Source of the DNA: Caryophanales bacterium UBA1424
Lineage (GTDB): Bacteria > Bacillota_I > Bacilli_A > RFN20 > CAG-826
Assembly (NCBI GenBank): GCA_002329705.1
Contig: DCUC01000008.1
Location: 2,973-9,242 of the forward strand
DNA length: 6,270 nucleotides
Direction: 5' to 3'
Below are positions 1-5,546 of this stretch, one piece after another. The number at the start of each line of letters is the position of its first letter. The first letter of the stretch is position 1. Both the position numbers and the translations under genes were made by a program. Below the pieces are notes generated by a model that was given only the letters and a program-made list of their open reading frames with translations, made no database searches and was not told where the DNA came from.

Positions 1-4
1 ATAT

Positions 5-2485
5 ATGAAAAAAATTGTTATCGTTGGCGGAGTGGCCGGCGGTGCGACCGCGGCGACCAGAGCCCGGAGGCTGAGCGAAGAAGATACGATCATTGTCTTT
101 GAAAAAGACGAACACGTCTCTTTCGCCAACTGCGGTCTTCCTTACTATATCGGTGGCGTCATCACCGACCGCGAGCGCCTGCTCGTCGAAACGCCGGAAA
201 CATTTAAAAACAACCACAACATCGATGTCCGCACTTTCTCGGAAGTGATCGCCGTCGATACCAAACACAAAAAAGTGACCGTTCAGGAAGTTAAAACCGG
301 ACGCACTTATGAAGAAACCTACGACAAGCTATTGCTTTCGCCCGGAGCCGCGCCGATTTGGCTTCCGATTCCTGGCATTGAAAAAGCCCACAATGTTTTC
401 TCTATGAGAAACTTGGTGGACACCGACAAACTCTTTAATTTTATCACGAAAGAAAAAGTTGAATCAGCCGTCGTCATCGGCGGTGGTTTTATCGGCGTCG
501 AACTCGCCGAAAATCTCGTTGAACGCGGCATTAAGGCGACGATTGTCGATCTCGCCGATCAAATCCTGCCCCCTCTTGATTTCGAGATGGCCAAAATGGC
601 TCAGAACGAACTCGAGACAAACGGCGTAAAAGTATATCTAAAAGATTCGGTCGCGGAAATAAAAGATAATGGTAAAACCGCCGTCTTAAAAAGCGGAATA
701 GTCTTGAAAACCGACTTGATAATCATGGCTGTCGGCGTTCGGCCCGAATCGCGCCTCGCCATCTCCGGAGGGCTCAAAGTCGGACCCAAAGGTCATATCG
801 TCACTAATGAGCACCTGCAGACCATCGATGCGAAAAGCGGCGAAGTCATCCCTGATGTCTATGCGGCCGGCGACGCCATCGAAGTCAAAGACTTCATCGA
901 TGGCACTCCGACCGCCGTTCCCCTCGCCTGGCCGGCCAACCGCCAGGGTCGTTTGGTCGCCGACCATATGAATGGTTGGGATGTCAGATTTAACGGCAGC
1001 CTCGGCACCTCAATCGTCAAAGTATTCTCTTTGACCGCCGCCAGCACTGGCAACAATCAGAAAACCCTGGAGCGAAAAGGCGTCGCTTTTCGCGCGGTGA
1101 TGGTTACCCGCTCCAATCACGCCGGCTATTATCCCGGCGCAAGTGACATCGTCATTAAACTTTTATTCAGCCCCGAAAGCGGCAAGATTCTCGGTGCTCA
1201 GGCCGTCGGCCAAGACGGCACCGATAAGCGCATTGACGTCATCGCCACAGCTATCAAAGGCGGTTTGACCATCTTTGATTTGCCGGATCTTGAACTCGCT
1301 TATGCTCCGCCCTTTGGCTCTTCAAAGGATCCGGTCAATATCGTCGGTTATGTCGGCAGCAACATGATGCAGAAAGAATTCGGCGTCGTTAATCAAAACG
1401 AACTCGACGAATTTCGTAAAAAAAAAGCACTCTTGATTGATGCCCGTACTCCTTTAGAGTACAGCATCGGTCACATTCAGGATTCGGTCAACATTCCCTA
1501 CTATGGAGTGCGCCGCAATCTTGATAAATTACCCAAAGAAAAAGACGCTCCGATCATCGTCTACTGCAATGTCGGTCACACGGCTTACCTCTTTATCAAA
1601 GTCCTCGTCAACCACGGCTATACAAACGTCCATAACCTCCTCGGCGGCTATAAGATTTACAAAGCTCTCCATCAGAAAAATCACGACGAAGAACTGCATA
1701 ATCCCGAACACCGCGTGATCGAAGAAAAAACGGCGGTGAACAGCACTGATTACCGCGAGGATGAAATAAAAATCTTCATCGATGCCTGCGGCCTCCAATG
1801 CCCGGGCCCGATCATGCAGACTTACAAAGCCGTCGAAAAATTAAAAGACGGCGAAATCGTCAAGATCATCGCCACCGACAGCGGCTACTTCAGCGATGTC
1901 GAAAAGTGGACGGTCGCGACCGGCAACACCTTACTGAAAAAGGAAGCGACGAAAGAAGGCTATACGGCCGTCATTCGCAAAGGCTCACTCAAACCGGTCC
2001 AAAAAGCCGTCGAAAACGAAAATACGACCATCGTCTTATTCAGCGGCGAGATGGACAAAGCCATGGCCGCCATGATCATCGGTCAAGGCAGCCGTTCAAT
2101 GGGCAAAAATGTCACTATTTTCTGCACGTTCTGGGGTCTAAACTTGCTACGCAAAGATCAGAAAGTCAAAGTTAAAAAGTCCTTTATCGAGAAGATGTTT
2201 GGCGCGATGATGCCGCGCGGCGCGAAAAAAATGCCGATTTCAAAGATGAACTTCGGCGGCATGGGCGCCAAGATGATGAAGTCGGTCATGAAAAAGAAAA
2301 ATGTCGATTCTCTGGAAACCCTGATCGCCCAGGCGAAAGCGGCGGGCGTCAAATTCATCGCCTGCACGATGAGCATGGATGTGATGGGCATTCACAGAGA
2401 AGAGCTCATCGACGGCATCGAATACGCGGGAGTGGCCACTTATCTTGCGGAATCGGAAAAAGCCGGCGTCACCCTCTTTATCTAA
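5..2485 (+). CDS. CoA-disulfide/persulfide reductase fused to rhodanese, TusA and DsrE-like domains
   Basis: This is a cytoplasmic flavoprotein expected to use NAD(P)H to reduce CoA-disulfide, CoA-persulfide or polysulfide and pass sulfane sulfur between its own domains. Seen: an N-terminal FAD-binding GGVAGG (8-13); the redox Cys43 in SFANCGLPYY, the position used by CoA-disulfide reductases; a second Rossmann motif GGGFIG (159-164); the FAD-contacting GD (289-290); and a YAPPFG segment with Tyr433, matching the family's active-site tyrosine. A rhodanese domain follows (about 465-560, Cys521), then TusA/SirA (about 590-660, CxxxCPGP with Cys595 and Cys599), then a DsrE/DsrF/DrsH-like domain (about 672-826, Cys707 and Cys787). 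The same domain order occurs in known anaerobe proteins of about 820 residues, so this one looks complete. The rhodanese loop lacks the usual arginine at Cys+5 (Thr526). The start at 5 fits the family N terminus, but its ribosome site and promoter lie outside the window. The physiological substrate is inferred. Confidence 0.93.
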   Translation: MKKIVIVGGVAGGATAATRARRLSEEDTIIVFEKDEHVSFANCGLPYYIGGVITDRERLLVETPETFKNNHNIDVRTFSEVIAVDTKHKKVTVQEVKTGRTYEETYDKLLLSPGAAPIWLPIPGIEKAHNVFSMRNLVDTDKLFNFITKEKVESAVVIGGGFIGVELAENLVERGIKATIVDLADQILPPLDFEMAKMAQNELETNGVKVYLKDSVAEIKDNGKTAVLKSGIVLKTDLIIMAVGVRPESRLAISGGLKVGPKGHIVTNEHLQTIDAKSGEVIPDVYAAGDAIEVKDFIDGTPTAVPLAWPANRQGRLVADHMNGWDVRFNGSLGTSIVKVFSLTAASTGNNQKTLERKGVAFRAVMVTRSNHAGYYPGASDIVIKLLFSPESGKILGAQAVGQDGTDKRIDVIATAIKGGLTIFDLPDLELAYAPPFGSSKDPVNIVGYVGSNMMQKEFGVVNQNELDEFRKKKALLIDARTPLEYSIGHIQDSVNIPYYGVRRNLDKLPKEKDAPIIVYCNVGHTAYLFIKVLVNHGYTNVHNLLGGYKIYKALHQKNHDEELHNPEHRVIEEKTAVNSTDYREDEIKIFIDACGLQCPGPIMQTYKAVEKLKDGEIVKIIATDSGYFSDVEKWTVATGNTLLKKEATKEGYTAVIRKGSLKPVQKAVENENTTIVLFSGEMDKAMAAMIIGQGSRSMGKNVTIFCTFWGLNLLRKDQKVKVKKSFIEKMFGAMMPRGAKKMPISKMNFGGMGAKMMKSVMKKKNVDSLETLIAQAKAAGVKFIACTMSMDVMGIHREELIDGIEYAGVATYLAESEKAGVTLFI

Positions 2486-2499
2486 ACGATTATTGCTTT

Positions 2500-2533
2500 A
2501 AAAAGCCACTTGCGACAAATAAGTGGCTTTTTT
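2500..2533 (+). terminator. Intrinsic terminator after the sulfur-reductase gene
   Basis: A perfect 12-bp stem (AAAAAGCCACTT at 2500-2511 with AAGTGGCTTTTT at 2521-2532) encloses a 9-base loop and ends in a run of six T. It starts 14 bases after the TAA stop. The A-run before the stem also gives a T-run on the other strand, so it could work in both directions. It separates the first gene from the hydrolase operon. Confidence 0.92.
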
Positions 2534-2546
2534 GTATCCGTAAGGA

Positions 2547-2575
2547 TTGAATTGCGCGCCGATAATCCATACCAT
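2547..2575 (+). promoter_or_regulatory. Candidate sigma-A type promoter of the hydrolase operon
   Basis: TTGAAT at 2547-2552 resembles a -35 box. TACCAT at 2570-2575 is a 4-of-6 match to a -10 box at a 17-base spacing. This is the best pair seen between the terminator at 2533 and the start codon at 2621, and a promoter is expected there because the terminator ends the previous transcript. TATTAA at 2576-2581 is an alternative -10. Both are weak matches. Confidence 0.3.
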
Positions 2576-2588
2576 TATTAATAGACCT

Positions 2589-2604
2589 TCAAATTTATAT
2601 TTGA
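2589..2604. repeat. Small AT-rich inverted repeat upstream of the hydrolase gene
   Basis: TCAAAT (2589-2594) and ATTTGA (2599-2604) form a perfect 6-bp inverted repeat around TTAT. It lies 16 bases before the start codon and downstream of the candidate promoter, so it would be in the mRNA leader. It could be a regulator site or a weak hairpin, but in AT-rich intergenic DNA it may be chance. Confidence 0.3.
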
Positions 2605-2620
2605 GCGTCGCATCAAATCT

Positions 2621-3757
2621 ATGGCCATCATCCATCTCACCGACTATGTCCGCAAAGAAAACGCCAAGTTAAAACTCGGCACTTTTCGCGATGTCGATGC
2701 TCTGGTGTTCGCCCAGCTTTCCTATCTTGATTACAGCCCCTATAAAAACGGGATTAAATTAGAATTTACAGCCGAAAAGGCGAAAGAAGCCGCCCGCCCC
2801 AGCCACATGAAAGAGGAGAATGAAGACCTCTTGCGGTGCGCGGCTAAAAGCCTTCGCTATCAGCACATTAAAGTTTGCAGGCATGTCGCCGAGACAAACT
2901 TGCTATTCGAACTCCAGTTTTCGGCGACCACCTTTCTTATCAGCCCCCGCTTTATCGTCATCGCCTTTCGCGGCACGGACGACACGATCAACGGCTGGAA
3001 GGAAGATTTTAATATGGTCTTCCTCGACGAAATTCCCGCGCAGACGAAAGCGGTTAACTATGTTAAAGCAATCGCAAAGAAATATCGTTTTGCCCGAATT
3101 CTGATCACCGGGCATTCCAAGGGCGGAAATTTGGCTTTTTATGCGGCGATGAAACAGAGTAAAGCCGTCAAAAAGCGCATCGTCAGCATCTACAATCTCG
3201 ACGGTCCCGATTTTCGCGAAAACATCACGGCTTCTGCCGATTATATTGACTTGCTACCCAAGGTCATCAAAATCGTTCCCGAAGAGAGCATCATCGGCAT
3301 GATTCTTCAGACCAACGACTACTATCACATCGTCAAATCCGAAGGAACCCTCTTTGCTCAGCACAAGATGTATAACTGGCACATCGACAGCGAGACGAGC
3401 GATCTCGTTCACGAGATGTCGCTCAGCAAATCGTCAAAAAAGATTAAGAATTCCCTCTATGCCTGGCTCTACAGTTTTAACGTCCATGACCGCCAGATTA
3501 TCATCGACAACTTCTTTGATATGCTCCAGGCCTCGGAGTGCACGACCCTCAGCGCTTTCTCCAGCAATTTGTCCGGCAACATCAAGGCGATGTACGGCGA
3601 GTACAAAGAGTCGGACAGCGAGACGAAAAAACTCATTCGCAAAACCTTCGTCGAACTCGCCAAATACTTGATGTCCAACTATTTCACAAGAGAAAAAGAT
3701 CTCGACAAAAAAGCCAAGAAATTTGCATTAAAACGCAAAATTAAAGAAGGTGAATAA
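2621..3757 (+). CDS. DUF2974/Mbeg1-like alpha/beta hydrolase (lipase-type fold)
   Basis: This is a predicted serine hydrolase of the Mbeg1-like (DUF2974) family, related to class 3 lipases, 378 residues, a normal length for the family. Seen: the family's N-terminal block DALVFAQLSYLDY (26-38); a FRGTDD oxyanion-side motif (116-121); the nucleophile elbow GHSKGGN (164-170) with Ser166; NLDGPDF (192-198), whose Asp194 or Asp197 may be the acid; and QHKMYNW (247-253), whose His248 is the likely catalytic histidine. The remaining C-terminal third is charged and probably helical. There is no signal peptide or membrane helix, so it should be cytoplasmic unless exported by a signal-less route. The start is chosen because the N terminus matches the family. 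No good Shine-Dalgarno site precedes it (only a GAG about 15 bases away), suggesting weak or regulated translation. The next gene begins one base after its stop. The substrate is unknown. Confidence 0.85.
   Translation: MAIIHLTDYVRKENAKLKLGTFRDVDALVFAQLSYLDYSPYKNGIKLEFTAEKAKEAARPSHMKEENEDLLRCAAKSLRYQHIKVCRHVAETNLLFELQFSATTFLISPRFIVIAFRGTDDTINGWKEDFNMVFLDEIPAQTKAVNYVKAIAKKYRFARILITGHSKGGNLAFYAAMKQSKAVKKRIVSIYNLDGPDFRENITASADYIDLLPKVIKIVPEESIIGMILQTNDYYHIVKSEGTLFAQHKMYNWHIDSETSDLVHEMSLSKSSKKIKNSLYAWLYSFNVHDRQIIIDNFFDMLQASECTTLSAFSSNLSGNIKAMYGEYKESDSETKKLIRKTFVELAKYLMSNYFTREKDLDKKAKKFALKRKIKEGE
3747..3753 (+). promoter_or_regulatory. Ribosome binding site deciding the start of the Imm-5-like gene
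   Basis: AAGGTGA lies 5 bases before the ATG at 3759 and within the last codons of the hydrolase gene. It favours ATG 3759 over the in-frame GTG at 3750, which falls inside this site. The arrangement fits translational coupling to the hydrolase. Confidence 0.75.
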
Positions 3758-3758
3758 G

Positions 3759-4220
3759 ATGCCCTCCAGCACGATTGTCCAATTGATAAAATATACCGAA
3801 TCGCTTTCCAATCGCGAGATGATGAAATGGGCTCTTCGCAATGTCCGCGAAGTGCTTGATGTTTTAAACATCAACGTCACAAATGACGAGCAGTACCGCC
3901 TGATGGTCATCGAAACGAATCGCTTTCTGACCGGATTTCACAAAGTGCCGCACATGCGCAATCAGGCCCTCAAGATGCACGAACTCGCCCGTCACGAAAA
4001 CGATCCCGTCCGCGTCAATTTACTGAGGGCATACGGACACATCATCGCGACCGCCCACGTCAAAGAGCATGCATTGCATGCGACCGAATATGCTAACAAG
4101 GCCTTGCGCGCCGCCAACAAGAGCGAAGAAGACATCGAAAAAATCGTTGACGCTCAGAACAATGCTTTAGAATCACTGGCCCGCTTTATCGTTTCAGTTG
4201 ATAGGCCGATAGTCAATTAG
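3759..4220 (+). CDS. Imm-5-like putative immunity protein
   Basis: This is a small soluble, probably all-helical protein of 153 residues that resembles the Imm-5-like 'putative immunity protein' group. Seen: an early ...MMKWALRNVREVLDVL... helix (about 21-36); a DEQYRLMVIET segment (about 43-53); and a conserved-looking core, YGHIIATAHVKEHALHA (92-108), rich in histidines (94, 100, 104, 107), which is the hallmark I recognise. No signal peptide or transmembrane segment is present. The chosen ATG has a good ribosome site 5 bases upstream; a GTG three codons earlier would overlap that site. It starts one base after the hydrolase stop, so the two are almost certainly co-transcribed and probably translationally coupled. 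The immunity role is a family label, not a demonstrated function. The neighbouring hydrolase is the obvious candidate partner, but the pair could equally be housekeeping genes. Confidence 0.7.
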   Translation: MPSSTIVQLIKYTESLSNREMMKWALRNVREVLDVLNINVTNDEQYRLMVIETNRFLTGFHKVPHMRNQALKMHELARHENDPVRVNLLRAYGHIIATAHVKEHALHATEYANKALRAANKSEEDIEKIVDAQNNALESLARFIVSVDRPIVN

Positions 4221-4231
4221 ATAAGATATTG

Positions 4232-4255
4232 CTGCGCCCCTCCCCTCTCGCGCAG
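4232..4255 (+). other. Hairpin with a pyrimidine-only loop between the Imm-5-like and oxidoreductase genes
   Basis: CTGCGC (4232-4237) pairs perfectly with GCGCAG (4250-4255). The 12-base loop (4238-4249) is only C and T and includes CCTCC, the core of the 16S anti-Shine-Dalgarno sequence. There is no T-tract after the stem, so it is not a standard terminator. It ends one base before the ribosome site of the next gene. A regulatory role is inference. Confidence 0.45.
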
Positions 4256-4256
4256 T

Positions 4257-4263
4257 AAAGGAA
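4257..4263 (+). promoter_or_regulatory. Ribosome binding site of the flavodoxin-fold oxidoreductase
   Basis: AAAGGAA lies 8 bases before the ATG at 4272 and directly follows the hairpin at 4232-4255. Folding of that hairpin could therefore affect access to this site. Confidence 0.7.
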
Positions 4264-4271
4264 CTCTATTT

Positions 4272-4850
4272 ATGAACACAACCATCCTCCTCGCCCACCC
4301 CTGGCACGGCAGTTTTAACAAAGCGATCCTTGATACCGTCACCGGCAAACTTGCGAACTTGAACAAATCATATCAAATTATAGATTTGAATAAAGACGGG
4401 TTTAATCCTGTCATGACCGAAAAGGAATTAGCCCTTTTCTCAAGAGGCCAATTCTCCGATCCATTAGTCGGAAAGTATCAAAAGATGCTCGCCGACACCG
4501 ACGAATTGGTCGTCATCTTTCCGATCTGGTGGGGCGACAGCCCGGCCATCCTCAAGGGTTTTATCGACAAAGTCATGCTCAAGGGTTTTGCCTATGAGCA
4601 AGGTGCATCCGGCTTAATCGGAAAGCTGACCCACATCAAAAAAGGCTATGTCATCACGACTTCGGAAACACCGACCTTCGTTTACAAAGAGCACCTCGGC
4701 AATCCGATTGACAGCATCTTCTTAAAAATTATCTTGCAAAGCATCGGCGTTAAAAACAATGTCTGGATAAACAAAGACATGGTCTTTTCAGGCGGGCAGG
4801 AAAGCCGCGTTGCCTTTCTAAAAGAAATCGCCGGCCTATTTGATAAATAA
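4272..4850 (+). CDS. NAD(P)H-dependent oxidoreductase, flavodoxin-like fold (NQO1/KefF/MdaB type)
   Basis: This 192-residue cytoplasmic flavoprotein is expected to bind FMN or FAD and transfer two electrons from NAD(P)H to quinones or similar acceptors. Seen: the beta1 strand and flavin-phosphate loop LLAHPWHGSFN (6-16), in which HP..SFN is typical of the NAD(P)H dehydrogenase (quinone) family; FPIWWGD (83-89), the flavin-ring contact; and KGFIDKV (95-101), part of the dimer region. The later GYVITTSETP segment is the usual fourth beta strand. Length is normal for the family. The start is set by a ribosome site 8 bases upstream. It lies 51 bases after the Imm-5-like gene with no terminator between, so it may belong to the same transcript. 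A plus-strand terminator lies about 85 bases past its stop. Whether it acts on quinones, regulates a potassium efflux system or does something else cannot be read from sequence. Confidence 0.88.
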   Translation: MNTTILLAHPWHGSFNKAILDTVTGKLANLNKSYQIIDLNKDGFNPVMTEKELALFSRGQFSDPLVGKYQKMLADTDELVVIFPIWWGDSPAILKGFIDKVMLKGFAYEQGASGLIGKLTHIKKGYVITTSETPTFVYKEHLGNPIDSIFLKIILQSIGVKNNVWINKDMVFSGGQESRVAFLKEIAGLFDK

Positions 4851-4931
4851 AGAAAAAATAAGGGCTCTATTAACTCTAGCGTGGGACGATACAAAACATC
4901 ACACCTTGGATTTTACAGCTCCAAAATAAGT

Positions 4932-5438
4932 TTAAGAAGCGGAGCTATGCTCTGCTTTTTCTTTTCTGGACAGCGTGACTAGAAAAGCGGTTGCGACACC
5001 GAGCATAGCCCCGGAGAGATCGATGCCGACATCGTAGAAGTTACCGCTTCGCCCGCTGGTAAAGAGCTGAATCAGCTCCGAGGCTCCGGCGATCATGATC
5101 ATCAAGGAGATGGCAAGAATAACCGGCAACCACTTCTTCTTCATAATGGATAAGTTGATGAGCATTAAATAGGCAAATATACCATCGAGCAAAAAGATGA
5201 GAAAATGACCGATGATTTTCCGGACAAAAAAGGCAAAAGTATCAAGTTGACTCTCATTGAGAATGACGCCGAAAAAGCGGAGGATGCTATTTAGAATATC
5301 GACGACAAAGTTGCTTTGCGAAGAGGAGATCTCGCCGCTAAAAGCGGAGAAGACAAGAATGACGGTCGCAAAAGCGACGAAAAGGGACAGATAGATAATT
5401 CCGGGAGTGGTGATAACTCTCTTTTTCGGCTTGGTCAT
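4932..5438 (-). CDS. VanZ-like family membrane protein
   Basis: This 168-residue integral membrane protein has four predicted helices, at about residues 13-33, 71-95, 103-126 and 138-158. It shows the conserved polar positions of the VanZ-like family: FSAFSGEISSSQS (30-42) after helix 1; VRKIIGHF (72-79) with Arg73, Lys74 and His78; SELIQLFTSGRSGNFYD (120-136) with Glu121, Gln124, Arg130 and Asp136; then the glycine-rich last helix (Gly143, Gly147). The family is named for teicoplanin resistance in vanA elements, but most members stand alone in genomes and have no known role. Nothing nearby (no VanA, VanH or VanX type gene) suggests glycopeptide resistance. The gene is convergent with the oxidoreductase and divergent from the DUF2177 gene. 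No Shine-Dalgarno site precedes the ATG, and an extended -10 element sits only 6 bases upstream, so a leaderless mRNA is possible. The C-terminal tail is charged and short. Confidence 0.85.
   Translation of the reverse strand: MTKPKKRVITTPGIIYLSLFVAFATVILVFSAFSGEISSSQSNFVVDILNSILRFFGVILNESQLDTFAFFVRKIIGHFLIFLLDGIFAYLMLINLSIMKKKWLPVILAISLMIMIAGASELIQLFTSGRSGNFYDVGIDLSGAMLGVATAFLVTLSRKEKAEHSSAS
4934..4965 (+). terminator. Intrinsic terminator for the plus-strand operon, inside the end of the VanZ-like gene
   Basis: AAGCGGAGC (4937-4945) pairs with GCTCTGCTT (4949-4957) around a TAT loop with one G-T pair. The stem can extend to 4934-4960 with a second wobble. TTTTT and then CTTTT follow, fitting termination of transcripts from the oxidoreductase gene. 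The 81 bases from 4851 to 4931 show no other clear feature. AGCTCC at 4917-4922 could compete for part of the stem (GGAGCT, 4941-4946). On the minus strand the following sequence is only loosely T-rich, so termination there is doubtful. Confidence 0.65.
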
Positions 5439-5444
5439 ATAAGC

Positions 5445-5453
5445 AGTATAGCA
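5445..5453 (-). promoter_or_regulatory. Extended -10 promoter element of the VanZ-like gene
   Basis: On the minus strand TGCTATACT reads as an extended -10 (TGn plus TATACT, 5 of 6 to TATAAT). Its downstream edge is 6 bases from the ATG at 5438. No good -35 box is found 16-18 bases further upstream, as is common for extended -10 promoters. Transcription would start at or next to the start codon. Confidence 0.5.
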
Positions 5454-5466
5454 ATTATTAATAATT
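5453..5466. repeat. Perfect 14-bp AT palindrome in the divergent intergenic region
   Basis: AATTATTAATAATT is its own reverse complement. It abuts the extended -10 of the VanZ-like gene and covers the spacer upstream of it, a place where a repressor would block that promoter. The 9-base core ATTATTAAT also occurs at 2574-2582, beside the candidate hydrolase promoter. Being pure A/T, it may be chance. Confidence 0.4.
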
Positions 5467-5470
5467 ACTA

Positions 5471-5505
5471 GAAAGCAAAAAAAGATGAGCGTTCATCTAT
5501 CTTTC
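5471..5505. other. Two-part hairpin upstream of the DUF2177 gene
   Basis: An inner stem AGATGA (5483-5488) with TCATCT (5493-5498) around GCGT sits inside an outer GAAAG/CTTTC pair (5471-5475, 5501-5505). Read on the minus strand, the inner stem is followed by seven T, like a weak terminator pointing toward the VanZ-like gene; on the plus strand it lies in the promoter or leader region of the DUF2177 gene. Its role is unclear. TAATAT at 5521-5526 is the only -10-like sequence seen for the plus-strand gene, and it lacks a clear -35. Confidence 0.3.
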
Positions 5506-5532
5506 AGACTATGACACCTGTAATATTTAATA

Positions 5533-5539
5533 TGGAGGA
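5533..5539 (+). promoter_or_regulatory. Ribosome binding site deciding the start of the DUF2177 gene
   Basis: TGGAGGA is a near-perfect Shine-Dalgarno site 7 bases before the ATG at 5547. It shows that ATG 5547, rather than the in-frame ATG at 5511 or 5532, is the real start. This also agrees with the usual N terminus of the family. Confidence 0.88.
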
Positions 5540-5546
5540 CTTCACA

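Noticed and set aside
1798..2175. A 125-codon open frame on the plus strand in another frame of the sulfur-reductase gene
   Set aside because: Its product is an Arg/Gln/Ser-rich sequence without any family resemblance, lies wholly inside strongly supported TusA and DsrE coding, and is the usual by-product of the codon bias of the real gene.
2165..2310. Met- and Lys-rich stretch in the DsrE-like domain that first looked like a metal-binding insertion
   Set aside because: This Met/Lys/Gly-rich segment is usual in the DrsE_2-type family to which the domain belongs.
3354..3671. Overlapping alternative-frame open frame within the hydrolase gene
   Set aside because: It is Ser/Arg/Thr-rich low-complexity, has no ribosome site, and the real frame carries the catalytic motifs and family length.
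3750..3758. GTG start at 3750 for the Imm-5-like gene
   Set aside because: The codon lies inside the AAGGTGA ribosome site that serves ATG 3759 and would leave no site of its own.
4551..4589. 12-base direct repeat CTCAAGGGTTTT spaced by 27 bases in the oxidoreductase gene
   Set aside because: It encodes the repeated Leu-Lys-Gly-Phe of a conserved family region (LKGFIDKVMLKGF) and is explained by protein constraint plus codon choice.
4932..5438. Glycopeptide-resistance interpretation of the VanZ-like gene
   Set aside because: No vanA, vanH, vanX or vanS/R type gene is present, and stand-alone VanZ-like proteins are widespread without resistance roles.
5483..5498. Minus-strand intrinsic terminator in the divergent intergenic region
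   Set aside because: The stem is only 6 bp and AT-rich, and no minus-strand gene lies to its right within the window for it to terminate; kept only as a low-confidence hairpin.
5511..5546. Longer start (ATG 5511, or ATG 5532) for the DUF2177 gene
   Set aside because: It would put the strong TGGAGGA site inside the coding region and add an N-terminal extension before the first helix that the family lacks.
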